Shown: positions 26,988-37,110, numbered from the stretch's first letter. The stretch: DNA of 64,000 nt from Xanthomonas prunicola (GCF_002846205.1 NZ_PHKV01000002.1:124001-188000), one strand, 5' to 3'. Notes: generated from the letters alone by a model not told the origin. Program-made: numbers and translations.

Positions 26988-28415
26988 ATGCGCAACACGC
27001 CTGTCCATTGTCCGCCTTCGCTCATGCAGCGCAGTGCACGCCTCCTGCTGACGGCGCTGGTCTTGTTACTGGCGACTGCCAACGTCCAAGCCGATGTCAT
27101 CCTGCATGCCTTCAACTGGCCGTATGCCACTGTTGAAGCGCGCGCCAAACAGATCGCCGATGCCGGCTATCGCAAGGTGCTGGTCGCCCCCGCGTACCGC
27201 TCCGAAGGAAGCGCCTGGTGGGCGCGCTACCAGCCGCAGGACATCCGCCTGGTCGACAACCCGCTCGGCGACACCGCTGCTTTTAAAAAGATGGTGCAGG
27301 CATTGGCTAACAACGGCGTAGAAACCTATGCCGACATCGTGTTCAACCATATGGCCAACGAATCGGCCACGCGCTCGGACCTCAACTACCCCGGTAGCGC
27401 GGTGCTGTCGCAGTACGCCGCCAATCCCGGCCGTTACGATTCGCTGCGCCTGTTCGGCACGCTGCAATCAAACTTCCTGAGCGCCAGTGATTTTGGCCCG
27501 GCGCAATGCATCAGCAACTACAACGATGCTTACCAGGTGCGCAATTACCGCATCTGCGGCGGTGGCAGCGATCCCGGCCTGCCAGATCTGGTCGGCAACG
27601 ATTGGGTCGTGCAACAGCAGCGTGCCTATCTGCAGGCACTCAAGGACATCGGGGTAACCGGCTTCCGTGTGGATGCCGCCAAGCACATGACATTCGACCA
27701 TCTCAATCGCGTCTTCGATGCCGGTATCCGCTCCGGTGTGTATGTCTTCGGCGAAGTGATCACCGGCGGCGGCACGGGCAATGGCGATTACGATCAATTC
27801 CTGGCGCCCTATCTGCAATCCACACCGCATGCAGCCTACGACTTTCCGCTGTTCAATGCGGTACGCAATGCGTTCGCCGTTGGCGCCAGTATGCAGCAGC
27901 TAGTCGACCCGGCCGCGTCCGGACAGGCATTGCCGGGCAATCGCGCCGTGACCTTTGCGGTCACCCACGACATCCCCAACAATGCCGGCTTCCGCTACGC
28001 GATTCTCGACCCGGTGGATGAAACGCTGGCATATGCGTATCTGATCGGCCGCAACGGCGGCATGCCAATGATCTACACCGACAACAACGAGAGCGGCGAT
28101 AACCGCTGGGTCAACGCGTATCTGCGCGATGATGTGCGCCGCATGATCGGTTTCCACAACGGCGTGCAGGGCACCGACATGCAGGTCTTGTCGTCCAGCT
28201 CCTGCCACATCCTGTTCCGTCGCGGCAGCCTGGGCATCGTGGGCATCAACAAGTGCGGCAATCCGGTCACCACCACGGTGGGAATGAACAACAGCGTGTT
28301 GTACTGGAATGCCGATTACGTGGACGCGCTGGGCTCCGGGAACGTAGTGCGCATTTCCAGCAGCTCATACACCTTTACGCTGCCGGCGCGTGGTGCACGC
28401 ATGTGGCGCCGCTGA
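26988..28415 (+). CDS. Secreted alpha-amylase (GH13)
   Basis: The 475-residue starch-degrading enzyme has a signal peptide cleaved about after NVQA (residue 35). The four GH13 regions are present: DIVFNH near 117-122, GFRVDAAKH with nucleophile Asp229, the acid/base Glu256 in VYVFGEVI, and region IV as VTHD with Asp328. The usual region IV is VDNHD, so Thr replaces Asn before the His. The C-terminal beta domain ends PARGARMWRR. It should be secreted to degrade starch. The ATG has GGAG 9 bases upstream; Met13 is an alternative start. A terminator follows at 28530. Confidence 0.92.
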   Translation: MRNTPVHCPPSLMQRSARLLLTALVLLLATANVQADVILHAFNWPYATVEARAKQIADAGYRKVLVAPAYRSEGSAWWARYQPQDIRLVDNPLGDTAAFKKMVQALANNGVETYADIVFNHMANESATRSDLNYPGSAVLSQYAANPGRYDSLRLFGTLQSNFLSASDFGPAQCISNYNDAYQVRNYRICGGGSDPGLPDLVGNDWVVQQQRAYLQALKDIGVTGFRVDAAKHMTFDHLNRVFDAGIRSGVYVFGEVITGGGTGNGDYDQFLAPYLQSTPHAAYDFPLFNAVRNAFAVGASMQQLVDPAASGQALPGNRAVTFAVTHDIPNNAGFRYAILDPVDETLAYAYLIGRNGGMPMIYTDNNESGDNRWVNAYLRDDVRRMIGFHNGVQGTDMQVLSSSSCHILFRRGSLGIVGINKCGNPVTTTVGMNNSVLYWNADYVDALGSGNVVRISSSSYTFTLPARGARMWRR

Positions 28416-28529
28416 GCAGTCACTGGTATAGGGCAATGACGCAATGCCCTAGTGCTCCCGTCGGTTGAAAGGGTGAATTGCAGTGCGCCCTGCAAGCCGC
28501 AATGCATCGCTACCTGATGCTCAACGCTT

Positions 28530-28570
28530 GGCCCCCGACGCGCGCGCATGCGCGGGGGCTCTTCGTCTCT
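28530..28570 (+). terminator. Terminator-like hairpin after the amylase gene
   Basis: GCCCCCG and CGGGGGC form the base of a GC-rich hairpin with an alternating GCGCGC interior, followed by TCTTCGTCT. It is the only clear structure in the 406-base gap 28416-28821; the rest shows no gene. Confidence 0.5.
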
Positions 28571-28821
28571 GGCCGGCGCTGATTGACTGCAACCGGATGA
28601 CGGAGGGTATAGCGCATGCTCGCTGGCATCGATTGACTGCTGCCGCACGCAGCCGTCAGGGCGTTACGTGCGGTAACACGCACGACAGTTGGCTGAAATA
28701 GCAACGGCAATGGCGCGTGATACGCACGCGCCTAACGCCACTTCCAGAGATGGCAGCTGACTGCAGAACTTCCGGCATGCAGCCGGCGGCGTTCAACGGC
28801 TAATCAAATGGGTGCATCGAC

Positions 28822-29757
28822 TTACCAAGCGAACGGTGCGGTGACCTTGCGCGCCCCGAGCAGGAATGCATCGGCCACATGCACGAACGGTGCGACATCC
28901 ACTTCCGATTGGCCGGCGCGCACCAACTGCACGAAGCGCCGATACAGACCATCGTATTCGCTGGACGCGGGCAGTGCCTGCGGCTGCCCATCGATGCACA
29001 GCTTGGCACCGCCCTCGCTGAGCATGAGCATGCCCGCGGTGGTTTCCACTTCGATATCCCAGCGCTGGTGACCGGTCTGCAGGAAGTCGAACTCGGCCGT
29101 CACCGGTACGCCTGCGGTATCGACAAACGCAAGGCGGGCATACAGCGGCGCCTGCCGGTTGTCCGGCGTGTGCAGCTCGGCATCGCGCAGCGCGAAGCTG
29201 CGCGGCAGCAGATGGGTCGCGATGGAAAGCGCATTGATGCCGGGGTCGAACACACCCATGCCGCCAGGTTCGAGAATCCAGTCCTGGCCCGGATGCCAGT
29301 GGCGAATGTCTTCCTTCCAGGTGATATGCGCGCGCACGAGTCGCTTGTTTGCCAACCATGCGCGGGCAGGCTCAACACCGGCGGCGCAGCGCGAATGCCA
29401 GCTGGTGAACAGGCTGCGTTGCGCACGCTGCGCCACGTCTTGCAGGTCATGAATTTCGGCGAGCGTGGCGGCCGGCGGCTTTTCCAGAAACACATGGCGG
29501 CCGGCCATCAACGCGGCATGCGCCAATGCGTGCCGTCCAACCGGTGGCGTGCACAAGGCTACCGCCTCGATCTCCGGCTGCGCGGCGAAGGCTTCTTCCA
29601 GGGTGTGATAGGCGGGCACACCGTCGACCGTGCCATGCCGGCTCACGCTGGCCACCAGCTGCACATCGTGACGCGCCGCGATGGTCGGCACGTGCTGGTC
29701 GCGGGCGATCTTGCCGATCCCGACAAGGACAATGCGCAATGCGTCTGGATGCTTCAT
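28822..29757 (-). CDS. Gfo/Idh/MocA-family aldose 1-dehydrogenase (L-arabinose/D-galactose type)
   Basis: With ATG 29757 (preceded by GAAGG) this is a 311-residue NAD(P)-dependent oxidoreductase. It starts with the dinucleotide fold IVLVGIGKIARDQHVPTIA and has the hinge EKPPAATLAE near 95. The segments TSWHSRCAAGVEPAR, WKEDIRHWHPGQDWI and GGMGVFDPGINALS closely resemble bacterial L-arabinose 1-dehydrogenase and D-galactose 1-dehydrogenase. The expected reaction is oxidation of an aldose to its 1,4- or 1,5-lactone. Context gives no partner lactonase. The specific sugar is uncertain. Confidence 0.82.
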   Translation of the reverse strand: MKHPDALRIVLVGIGKIARDQHVPTIAARHDVQLVASVSRHGTVDGVPAYHTLEEAFAAQPEIEAVALCTPPVGRHALAHAALMAGRHVFLEKPPAATLAEIHDLQDVAQRAQRSLFTSWHSRCAAGVEPARAWLANKRLVRAHITWKEDIRHWHPGQDWILEPGGMGVFDPGINALSIATHLLPRSFALRDAELHTPDNRQAPLYARLAFVDTAGVPVTAEFDFLQTGHQRWDIEVETTAGMLMLSEGGAKLCIDGQPQALPASSEYDGLYRRFVQLVRAGQSEVDVAPFVHVADAFLLGARKVTAPFAW

Positions 29758-30110
29758 CGAAACCTTCGTACTGGTAGGAGGTGGCAAGCGGCGCGAGCAC
29801 CGGCTCACGCACCCTGCTTGGGCAACGCTGCAGGGGCGCGATGCGCGGAGCCCACGCGACGGCGCAGTGTAAGGTCAGGGTGCGACCCACCGCGAGACAT
29901 CGCTCCTGCTTGTTTTGCTATACCTGCGCGCTGGTCGTTGCGTACGGGCCGGCCCGCCTACGCCACGAATGGCGTGAATGGACTGCAGGCGCACTGGGCA
30001 GGCAGCGACAGGTGGCGAGGGTTGACCACCACGCCACCGACACGCGTTGCAACCCGCGATTGACGCAAGACCGGCATGCCGATGTGCCGTCGCCGTTGAA
30101 GGCTGCACCG

Positions 30111-30557
30111 ATGTTGCATCACGTTTCGCTGGGCGTTCGCGCGATCGACGCCTCCGTCGCCTTTTACGACGCAACACTAGGCGCGCTTGGCTATGTGCGG
30201 GTGTGGTCGGATCTGGAGCCGGGCACGCTCGACCAAGCGGTCGGCTACGGCTGGCCCGGCGGCGAAGACTGCCTGGCGTTGAAGCAACGTCAGGCCGCAC
30301 AGTGCACCCCGGGGGCCGGCTTCCACCTGGCATTTGCGGCCACTGATGCGTCAGCTGTGGACGCCTTCCATCGCGCTGCGCTACCGCGCGGCGGCCGCTG
30401 CCATGGCACACCAGGCTTGCGACCGGACTATGGCGACGACTATTACGCCGCGTTCGTCATCGACCCCGACGGGCACCACATCGAAGCGGTGGTCGACCGT
30501 ACGCCGCCACGGGAAGCGGCATCGCCATTACGCAAGACTGGATTGGCGGTGGTCTGA
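30111..30557 (+). CDS. VOC-family (glyoxalase-fold) protein
   Basis: This 148-residue protein starts MLHHVSLGVRAIDASVAFY and shows the paired beta-alpha-beta modules of the vicinal-oxygen-chelate fold. Candidate metal ligands are His in HHVSLGV, His in FHLAFAA and Glu in HHIEAVV. The FVIDPDGHHIEAV end is typical. It could be a small dioxygenase, an isomerase or a resistance protein; nothing specifies which. The frame is open upstream to 29781, but only this ATG (behind GAAGG) gives the family N-terminus. Confidence 0.75.
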   Translation: MLHHVSLGVRAIDASVAFYDATLGALGYVRVWSDLEPGTLDQAVGYGWPGGEDCLALKQRQAAQCTPGAGFHLAFAATDASAVDAFHRAALPRGGRCHGTPGLRPDYGDDYYAAFVIDPDGHHIEAVVDRTPPREAASPLRKTGLAVV

Positions 30558-30594
30558 GCCCCGCACGCGCGGCAAGCTCACCGCGCATTGAAGG

Positions 30595-32352
30595 TCACGG
30601 CGATGCCTGCGTCAGGAAACGGTCGAGGTCGCCGATGTTCATGCTGCCCCAACCCGACGCGAAGTCCCAGCCGTAGCTCGCGTTGTATCCATCGCGATAA
30701 AGGCCATTGGTGCCGACCACGACGTCATGGGCGCGCTGGGCATCGTGACGCTGGCTCGCATACTGATAGATCTTCGGCGCGACGAAGCCCAGATTGGGAT
30801 GCGACTGCAACAGCCGGGCGATATAGCCAGCGAAGGTCGGTGTGGCTGCACTGGTACCCCACACATACCAGGCAGACTCGTTACCCTGTGCATCGGTGCC
30901 GCGGATCTGCGCACTGCTGTAGAACGAGCCATTGAAGCTGACATCGGGCACAGCGCGGTAGCCGGAGGCCGTCTGCCCAGGCAGCAGGGTGCGCTGCCAC
31001 TGCGGCGCATAGGCAATCTTGCTGACGCCGCCCTGGCTGAGTTGACGGCCGACGCCGGCATTCCAGACGCGCTCGGAGGCGTAGCTGCCGGGGTTGCCGC
31101 CCTGCGTCAGCAACTCGGTGGCGCCAACAGCAATCGCGTAGCGGTGCGACGCCGGCCAACCGACCTGGCGCAGGTCCGGATGCCCCGCCAGCGTGTCGTA
31201 ATAAGGCATGTTGCCGCGTGCACTCAGCGGCAGATAGACGCCGTCGTCGCCGCTGCAGATCACGAAGTTCTGCCCCTGACGCACCGCCTTGGTCAGGCTG
31301 GCGTCCATGGCCTGGAAGACCGCGTCGTTGACCTGGATTTCCTGTCCATAGATCGACATGCTGACCACGCGGGCCAGGTTGTCGTCGGCCGCGCGTGCCA
31401 TACCGTCGATGATGCTCTTCCAGGAAAAATCCGGGATGTTGTAGATGATCAGCCGCTTCAACCCGCCGGCGCTACCGACCAGCAACTGGGTATCCATGTC
31501 CCACTCGACTTCGGAATCCTTGCTGGCAGCATCGGGCTGATAACCCGATGCACTGGGGTCGCCCACCGTCACCACCGTGACCGGGGTGTGGAGGCCGTGC
31601 AGGGCCTGGAAGCTCTGCAGCCGCGCGAGGGTATTTTCCAGATTGCCGGCGGCAATGACCGCACCGACGATATCGCTGGCCGGTGCCAGCATATCGGCGC
31701 CGTAGGCGCTGTTGAGCTCCTCGATGCTGTGGCGCACGACTTCTGCGCCGCCGCTGTTGGCGGCCATCACGGCGCTGCCGTTCAACAACGATGTGCGCGC
31801 GGCGCTCAGCGGCGCCCAGTGCGGCGCGACCTTGGCACCGGCGGTGCCGTCCAGGCCAACCACACCTTGCACTACTGCCTGCAAGCCGGCGGGCACTGCG
31901 ACCACGCCCTGCGCCGCGGCAACGCCGACGCGGCCATCGGCACTCACCGCACGCAGCTGGGTGCCAAGGGCGGCCTGCAACGCCGCCGCTGTCGCACGGA
32001 CTTGCAGCAAGCGGCCATCGGTGGCCGGGCGCACATCGGTGATGCCATACCGGCTCAGATATGCCTTGACCTGTGCGATATCGCTGGTGGAAGCAGACGA
32101 TGCGCGGGCCAGTTGGCCGCGCAACAGCGGATCGCCGCCGTCGCGCATCAACCAATGCTCCACCGCCACATGTTGCTGGCTCATGGCCACCTGCGGCCTG
32201 AGCACAAATCCCACTTGCAGGATGCGTTGCGGCGCGAGGGCACCGACGGCGGCGAGTTGCGAAGGTAGCGGTTCGGCTGCATGCGCGACACCGGTCACGC
32301 CCAATGCGATAGCGCAGACCAGGACGGCCTGACAGAAAGAGCGCGTCATCAT
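30595..32352 (-). CDS. Sedolisin-family (S53) serine-carboxyl peptidase
   Basis: This is an exported 585-residue acid peptidase precursor. A signal peptide ends near VAHAAEP. An N-terminal pro-domain (about 30-190) with LSRYGITDVRPATDGRLLQV precedes the catalytic domain. The S53 residues can be placed: Glu281 and Asp285 in EVEWD, the oxyanion Asp369 in SGDDG and nucleophile Ser501 in WGTSAATP. The C-terminal calcium site is suggested by DVVVGTNG and YGWDFASGWGSMN. It is related to the pseudomonalisin/xanthomonalisin group. It probably degrades extracellular protein at low pH. Confidence 0.9.
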   Translation of the reverse strand: MMTRSFCQAVLVCAIALGVTGVAHAAEPLPSQLAAVGALAPQRILQVGFVLRPQVAMSQQHVAVEHWLMRDGGDPLLRGQLARASSASTSDIAQVKAYLSRYGITDVRPATDGRLLQVRATAAALQAALGTQLRAVSADGRVGVAAAQGVVAVPAGLQAVVQGVVGLDGTAGAKVAPHWAPLSAARTSLLNGSAVMAANSGGAEVVRHSIEELNSAYGADMLAPASDIVGAVIAAGNLENTLARLQSFQALHGLHTPVTVVTVGDPSASGYQPDAASKDSEVEWDMDTQLLVGSAGGLKRLIIYNIPDFSWKSIIDGMARAADDNLARVVSMSIYGQEIQVNDAVFQAMDASLTKAVRQGQNFVICSGDDGVYLPLSARGNMPYYDTLAGHPDLRQVGWPASHRYAIAVGATELLTQGGNPGSYASERVWNAGVGRQLSQGGVSKIAYAPQWQRTLLPGQTASGYRAVPDVSFNGSFYSSAQIRGTDAQGNESAWYVWGTSAATPTFAGYIARLLQSHPNLGFVAPKIYQYASQRHDAQRAHDVVVGTNGLYRDGYNASYGWDFASGWGSMNIGDLDRFLTQASP

Positions 32353-32593
32353 TCGTTGGCCGCCATTGATCGTGAGTTAACAAGCTGCGGATTCTCACGA
32401 TGCGGCAGTGGTTTCAGACTCACTGGTGCGAACTCGGTGTGCGTGAAACGATGCGGCCGCGAACTGACACGCGAACCTCGTGCCGTAGTGCCTGTCCGAT
32501 TGCGCGCGGCGGCGCTGCCGACACGCGCCGATCGCAGCTCGCACGGCGCCTGCAGCCACTGGCGCCGATCCTGGTGATGCGACTGCCTGCGTT

Positions 32594-33571
32594 CTACATC
32601 TCCAGCACGACCTTGCCCAGGTGACTGCCCTTCTCCAGGTAACGATGCGCCGCGGAGGCCTCGCGCAGCGGGAAGCGCTTGTCGAGCAACACACGGAGCT
32701 TGCCCTGTTCGATCCACGGCCACACCACGCGTTCCACTTCCGCGGCCAGCCGGGCTTTTTCATCGGCATTGCGTGGGCGTAGCGTCGAGCCGGTGATGAC
32801 CACCTGCTTGCGCATCAGCACCGGAATCGGCACCTCGATGGTGGCGCCGGCCTGCGAGGCAATGTAGACGATGCGTCCGCGCGGATTGAGCGCTTCCAGG
32901 GTATCGGCGAACACTGCAGCGCCCACCATGTCGAGCGCAACGTCCACGCCGCCATGCGCCTTGGCCACCTCGACAAACGATTCGCTGGTGGAATCGATCG
33001 CCACATCGGCGCCCAGCCCGCGCGCCTGCGCCGCCTTGCTGGCCGAGCGTGCGGTGGCCAGCACATGTGCGCCCGCCGCCTTGGCCATCTGGATCGCGGT
33101 GACGCCGATGCCCGAGGTCGCACCGTGCAGCAACAGCCACTCGCCCGCCGCGAGCCGGCCGTGTTCGAACAGATTGGCGTAGGCGGTGAAGATGGTTTCC
33201 GGCAACGCAGCGGCGTGCACCAGATCCATACCGGCAGGAATCGGCAGCACGTGGCGCGCATCGACGGCGGCGTATTGCGCATAACCGCCGCCGCCCAGCA
33301 GTGCGCACACACGATCGCCTACCTTCCAGCGACCAGCCGGCTCCACGATTTCGCCAGCGATTTCCAGCCCCAGCGTTTCCGGTGCGCCAGGCGGCGGCGG
33401 GTAGTGCCCGGCGCGTTGCAGAAGATCGGGGCGATTGATGCCGGCGGCATGCACGCGGATCAGCACCTGCCCCGGCGCAGGACGCGGGCGCGGTTGCTCG
33501 GTGGCGTACAGCGCATCGGCGTCGCCCTTGCCATCGCGGATGGCGATGGCGGTCATCGTGGTATCGCTCAT
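32594..33571 (-). CDS. NAD(P)H-quinone oxidoreductase, PIG3-like
   Basis: This 325-residue zinc-independent medium-chain dehydrogenase starts at ATG 33571 behind CGGAG. N-terminal LIRVHAAGINRPDLLQRAG and YPPPPGAPETLGLEIAG are the PIG3/QOR signature. The NADPH-binding LLLHGATSGIGVTAIQMAK lies near residue 145. No Cys zinc ligands are present. It should reduce quinones in the cytoplasm and help against oxidative or electrophile stress. Its start faces the divergent glycoside hydrolase gene across about 490 bases. Confidence 0.87.
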   Translation of the reverse strand: MSDTTMTAIAIRDGKGDADALYATEQPRPRPAPGQVLIRVHAAGINRPDLLQRAGHYPPPPGAPETLGLEIAGEIVEPAGRWKVGDRVCALLGGGGYAQYAAVDARHVLPIPAGMDLVHAAALPETIFTAYANLFEHGRLAAGEWLLLHGATSGIGVTAIQMAKAAGAHVLATARSASKAAQARGLGADVAIDSTSESFVEVAKAHGGVDVALDMVGAAVFADTLEALNPRGRIVYIASQAGATIEVPIPVLMRKQVVITGSTLRPRNADEKARLAAEVERVVWPWIEQGKLRVLLDKRFPLREASAAHRYLEKGSHLGKVVLEM

Positions 33572-34060
33572 AACGGCGCTCCGTGGAAAGTGCGTCCAGT
33601 GTAGGGGCGCAGACGTCAACGCTTGGCGCAGATGCATCCCACGTTTGCGTGCAGGTGTTGCCGCAGCAGCGAGAGGCAGGCGACGTGGTTTCGTGGAACT
33701 GCGCAGCAGTGTCGCAGCGTGTACGAACGAGGGAATGCGCAGATGGACGAGCGGTTATCGTCGACAGCATCGCGAAGATTCATGCGAACAATCGGCTGGC
33801 TGCAGCGACACCATGCAGCGGGGATCTGGACGCCATCACTGAGTCTTCGCCCAATCGAGCGCCGCCTACAACACATCGCAAGCCGGTGTTCGCCGAGTTT
33901 CGACGACACGATTGGAACGGTAGTGCAGGCGTGCTGCGACATCCACTCACAACAGGATGCGCTAGCCCGCAAGCAGCCCCAACCAGGCAGATGCTGCGCG
34001 CTCGCCCGCACCACGGTGTCCCGGCCTATGCTGGCGTATTGCTAGCCACAAGGAGTTGCC
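33572..34060. other. Divergent intergenic region
   Basis: These 489 bases lie between the divergent quinone oxidoreductase (minus) and glycoside hydrolase (plus) genes. Several frames are open, but none has a ribosome site or protein-like composition. I see no clear promoter elements or repeats. Confidence 0.4.
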
Positions 34061-35443
34061 ATGCAGTTGCCGTGGGGTATGCGCATCACCGTCCTCTGCC
34101 TGCTCGCACTGTCCGCCGCCACGCCCGCACGCGCGGCGCAGGTGCGCATTGCGCAGGAAGCAGACGGCTATCGCCTGTTGGTGGATGGCGCCCCTTTCGT
34201 GATCAAGGGCGCCGGTCTGGGCAATGGCAGCATGGAGACGCTGGCCGCACGCGGTGGCAACGCATTGCGCACCTGGCGCGTGGACGCTGACCCGCAACGC
34301 CAGCGCGCCATGCTCGACCGCGCGCAGCGCAATGGCTTGAAAGTGGCGGTCGGCATTGAGGTCGGCAACCAGCGACATGGCTTCGATTACGACGATGCGG
34401 CCGCCGTGCAGCAGCAACTGCAGCGCATCCTTGCGCAGGTGCGGCAATCGGCGGCGCATCCGGCGGTGTTGATGTGGGTGGTCGGCAACGAGCTCAATTT
34501 GGATTACACCAATCCCAAGGTGTGGAACGCGGTCGGCGAGATCGCCCAGGCGATCCACGCCGTCGATCCGGACCACCCGGTCACCACCACGTTGGCCGGC
34601 TTCGACAAACAGCTGATCGACCAGCTCAAGACGCGCGCACCGGCATTGGACCTGATTGCCGTGCAGCTTTACGGCGATATCGCAGCGCTGCCGCAGAAAC
34701 TGCGCGATAGCCAGTGGCATGGCCCCTACGTGGTCACCGAGTGGGGCCCCACCGGGCATTGGGAATCGCCGACCACCCGCTGGGGCGCACCGATCGAAGA
34801 CGACAGCACGCGCAAGGCGCTGTTGCTGGAACAGCGTTACCGCACCTACATCGCCAGCGACACCCACCAGGGGCTGGGATCGTTTGTATTCCTGTGGGGC
34901 GACAAGCAGGAGCGCACGCCCACCTGGTATGGCCTGTTCCTGCCCTCGGGCGAAGCCACGCCCAGCGTGGACACGTTGCAACTGCTGTGGACCGGGCAGT
35001 GGCCGGCCACGCGTGCGCCAGCGGTGTCGGCGCTGATGCTGGATGGCCAGCGCGCGACCGACAGCGTGAGTCTTCACCCGGGCCAGACCGTCACCGCGAG
35101 CGTTCACGCCAGTGGCACATCCGTATTGCGCTACGACTGGCATGTGCGCACCGAAAGCACTGCGCGCAGCATCGGCGGCGATCCCGAGACGTTGCCACCG
35201 CTGGTCGATGCCAAGCTTGAGCCGGCTCCCGCTGGTGATGATCGCAACGGCGTGCCTGATATCGGCGGCGCGGTCCGCCTGACCGCGCCATCGCCAGGCA
35301 ACTACCGCTTGTTCGTTGAAGTCCACGACGACGCCGGCAGCGCCGGTTACGCCAATCTGCCGTTCCGCGTACTGCCGTCGCATCCAGCATCGGTGCAGCG
35401 CGAATCGGAACTGCCGCAACCAAATATGCATTCATCGCGATGA
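34061..35443 (+). CDS. Exported glycoside hydrolase, clan GH-A (GH2-like TIM barrel)
   Basis: A signal peptide (VLCLLALSAATPARA) precedes a TIM-barrel domain in this 460-residue protein. The two catalytic glutamates of clan GH-A can be placed: acid/base Glu144 in VVGNELNLD and nucleophile Glu227 in VVTEWGPTGHW. DGAPFVIKGAGLGNGSM near 43 resembles the start of the GH2 catalytic domain. A small beta domain follows from about residue 330. The substrate is unclear; a beta-linked plant or bacterial glucan is plausible. The ATG follows AAGGAG closely, which is a good ribosome site. Confidence 0.77.
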   Translation: MQLPWGMRITVLCLLALSAATPARAAQVRIAQEADGYRLLVDGAPFVIKGAGLGNGSMETLAARGGNALRTWRVDADPQRQRAMLDRAQRNGLKVAVGIEVGNQRHGFDYDDAAAVQQQLQRILAQVRQSAAHPAVLMWVVGNELNLDYTNPKVWNAVGEIAQAIHAVDPDHPVTTTLAGFDKQLIDQLKTRAPALDLIAVQLYGDIAALPQKLRDSQWHGPYVVTEWGPTGHWESPTTRWGAPIEDDSTRKALLLEQRYRTYIASDTHQGLGSFVFLWGDKQERTPTWYGLFLPSGEATPSVDTLQLLWTGQWPATRAPAVSALMLDGQRATDSVSLHPGQTVTASVHASGTSVLRYDWHVRTESTARSIGGDPETLPPLVDAKLEPAPAGDDRNGVPDIGGAVRLTAPSPGNYRLFVEVHDDAGSAGYANLPFRVLPSHPASVQRESELPQPNMHSSR

Positions 35444-35482
35444 AGCGATATTATGCCCGCACGATCTGCCGGACCTGCCGCG

Positions 35483-36310
35483 ATGACGCATCTCAGTTTC
35501 GAGTTCTACCCGCCCAAAACCGATGACCAGCGCGCGCAACTGGACCGCACCGCAGCCAGGTTGAAGGGCTACGCGCCAGAGTATGTGTCGTGCACCTTCG
35601 GCGCTGGCGGCTCAACGCTCAGCTACACCTCCGAAACGGTCCGCCACCTCAAGCAGAAGCATGGCTTCGAAGCGGCACCGCATCTGTCCTGCGTCGGCGG
35701 CAGCCGGCAGGAGATTCGCGAACTGCTCAAGTTGTACCGGGCGATCGGCTGTACCCGCATCGTCGCGCTGCGTGGCGACCTGCCCTCGGGCATGGGCCAT
35801 CCGGGTGACCTGCGTTACGCCTCGGATCTGATCGCCTTCATCCGCGCCGAGCATGGCGATGCATTTCGTATCGAGGTGGGCGCCTATCCCGAGACCCACC
35901 CGCAAGCGGTCGACGCCTTGAGCGACCTGCGCTATTTCAAAGCCAAGGTCGATGCCGGTGCCGATGCGGCGATTACGCAGTATTTCTACAACGCCGATGC
36001 CTACTTCCATTTCCGCGACGCGGTACAGCGCATGGGCGTGGAGGTGCCGATCATTCCCGGCATCATGCCGATCTCCAACTTCTCACAGTTACGTCGATTT
36101 TCCGAACAATGCGGCGCAGAGATTCCGCGCTGGATCGGCAAGAAGATGCAGTCCTACGGCGACGACGCTGACGCGGTGCGCGCGTTTGGCGCAGAAGTCG
36201 TGGCGGCCTTGTGCCAGCGCCTGATCGCGGGCGGCGCGCCGGCATTGCACTTCTACACGCTCAATCTAGCCAAACCGACCACACAGGTGTTGCAGCTGCT
36301 CGGGCGCTGA
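35483..36310 (+). CDS. metF: Methylenetetrahydrofolate reductase
   Basis: MetF reduces 5,10-methylene-tetrahydrofolate with a bound flavin and NADH to supply the methyl group for methionine. The 275-residue protein has SFEFYPPK at its start with the conserved Glu, EYVSCTFGAGGS, RIVALRGDLPSG for FAD contacts, and PIIPGIMPISNFSQL. ATG 35483 begins exactly at the conserved domain; ATG 35453 would add ten residues and lies 9 bases after the upstream stop. Neither has a strong ribosome site. With metK and ahcY it completes most of the methyl cycle in this window. Confidence 0.94.
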   Translation: MTHLSFEFYPPKTDDQRAQLDRTAARLKGYAPEYVSCTFGAGGSTLSYTSETVRHLKQKHGFEAAPHLSCVGGSRQEIRELLKLYRAIGCTRIVALRGDLPSGMGHPGDLRYASDLIAFIRAEHGDAFRIEVGAYPETHPQAVDALSDLRYFKAKVDAGADAAITQYFYNADAYFHFRDAVQRMGVEVPIIPGIMPISNFSQLRRFSEQCGAEIPRWIGKKMQSYGDDADAVRAFGAEVVAALCQRLIAGGAPALHFYTLNLAKPTTQVLQLLGR

Positions 36311-36522
36311 GCGTCTGCCTCGGATGGCGGTGCGCGCTTGGAGAGGTACGGCGCGCGTGCAGCTGGCCGGCCTTGCAGCACAAGAGCGCATCTCGCGCGC
36401 CACAGCCGCAGGCTTGGGTCGCAACGCGGGCTGCCGACATTGACTGCGACACAGCCAGTCGTCACCCAGCGCCAGCGCACGTGTCTCTCGCCAGCTCACA
36501 CGCGCCCGGCTACGCTGCGCTG

Positions 36523-37110
36523 ATGCCTCGCCTTCTGCCCCTGCTGCTATTGCTCTGCGCCTGTCCCGCCGCACGTGTGCACGCGCAGGAGATCCATCGC
36601 TGCGTCTCGCCGGACGGGCAAACCATGTTCACCGATCGGCGCTGCGAAGACGTTGACGCGGCCAGCCGCGCGCCGCCGGCCATCCGCCCGCAGGGCGATA
36701 CCGGCCTGTATCGCTACGGCTGCCCGCGGCGGCTGAGCGAACTGGTGTCGTTGCTGCAATTGGCGGTCGACAGCCGCGACGTCAACCGCCTGTCCAGCCT
36801 GTATCTGTGGAGCGGGCAATCCGATGCCGCCGCCAATCGGGTGCTGAGCCGGCTGGAGGCCATCGTGCAGCGTCCGTTGCTGGAGATCGTGCCGATGTAT
36901 CCGCAAAGCGACACCCCGACCTGGGAGGCAGACACCAGCGCATCCACACCGTCGCTGGATGGCAGCACCATCGATGCACCACTTCCGACCCCGCCCAGCC
37001 GCCCGCGCCCCTGGGGACTTCGGCTGGAACAGAACCTCGCCAGCGGCACGCCTGCGCGCAGCGTGCTGCGGCTGCGCCGGCAATACAACTGCTTTTGGGT
37101 GACGTTTTAG
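36523..37110 (+). CDS. Exported DUF4124-domain protein
   Basis: This 195-residue protein has a short signal peptide (LLPLLLLLCACPAARVHAQ). It is followed by EIHRCVSPDGQTMFTDRRCED, the DUF4124 motif seen in many xanthomonad exported proteins. The rest includes a helical segment (ELVSLLQLAVDSRDVNRLSSLY) and a Pro/Thr/Ser-rich linker near residues 140-165. Four Cys after the signal may form disulfides. Function is unknown. The frame is open upstream, but the ATG at 36523 is the one that starts the signal peptide. Confidence 0.72.
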   Translation: MPRLLPLLLLLCACPAARVHAQEIHRCVSPDGQTMFTDRRCEDVDAASRAPPAIRPQGDTGLYRYGCPRRLSELVSLLQLAVDSRDVNRLSSLYLWSGQSDAAANRVLSRLEAIVQRPLLEIVPMYPQSDTPTWEADTSASTPSLDGSTIDAPLPTPPSRPRPWGLRLEQNLASGTPARSVLRLRRQYNCFWVTF

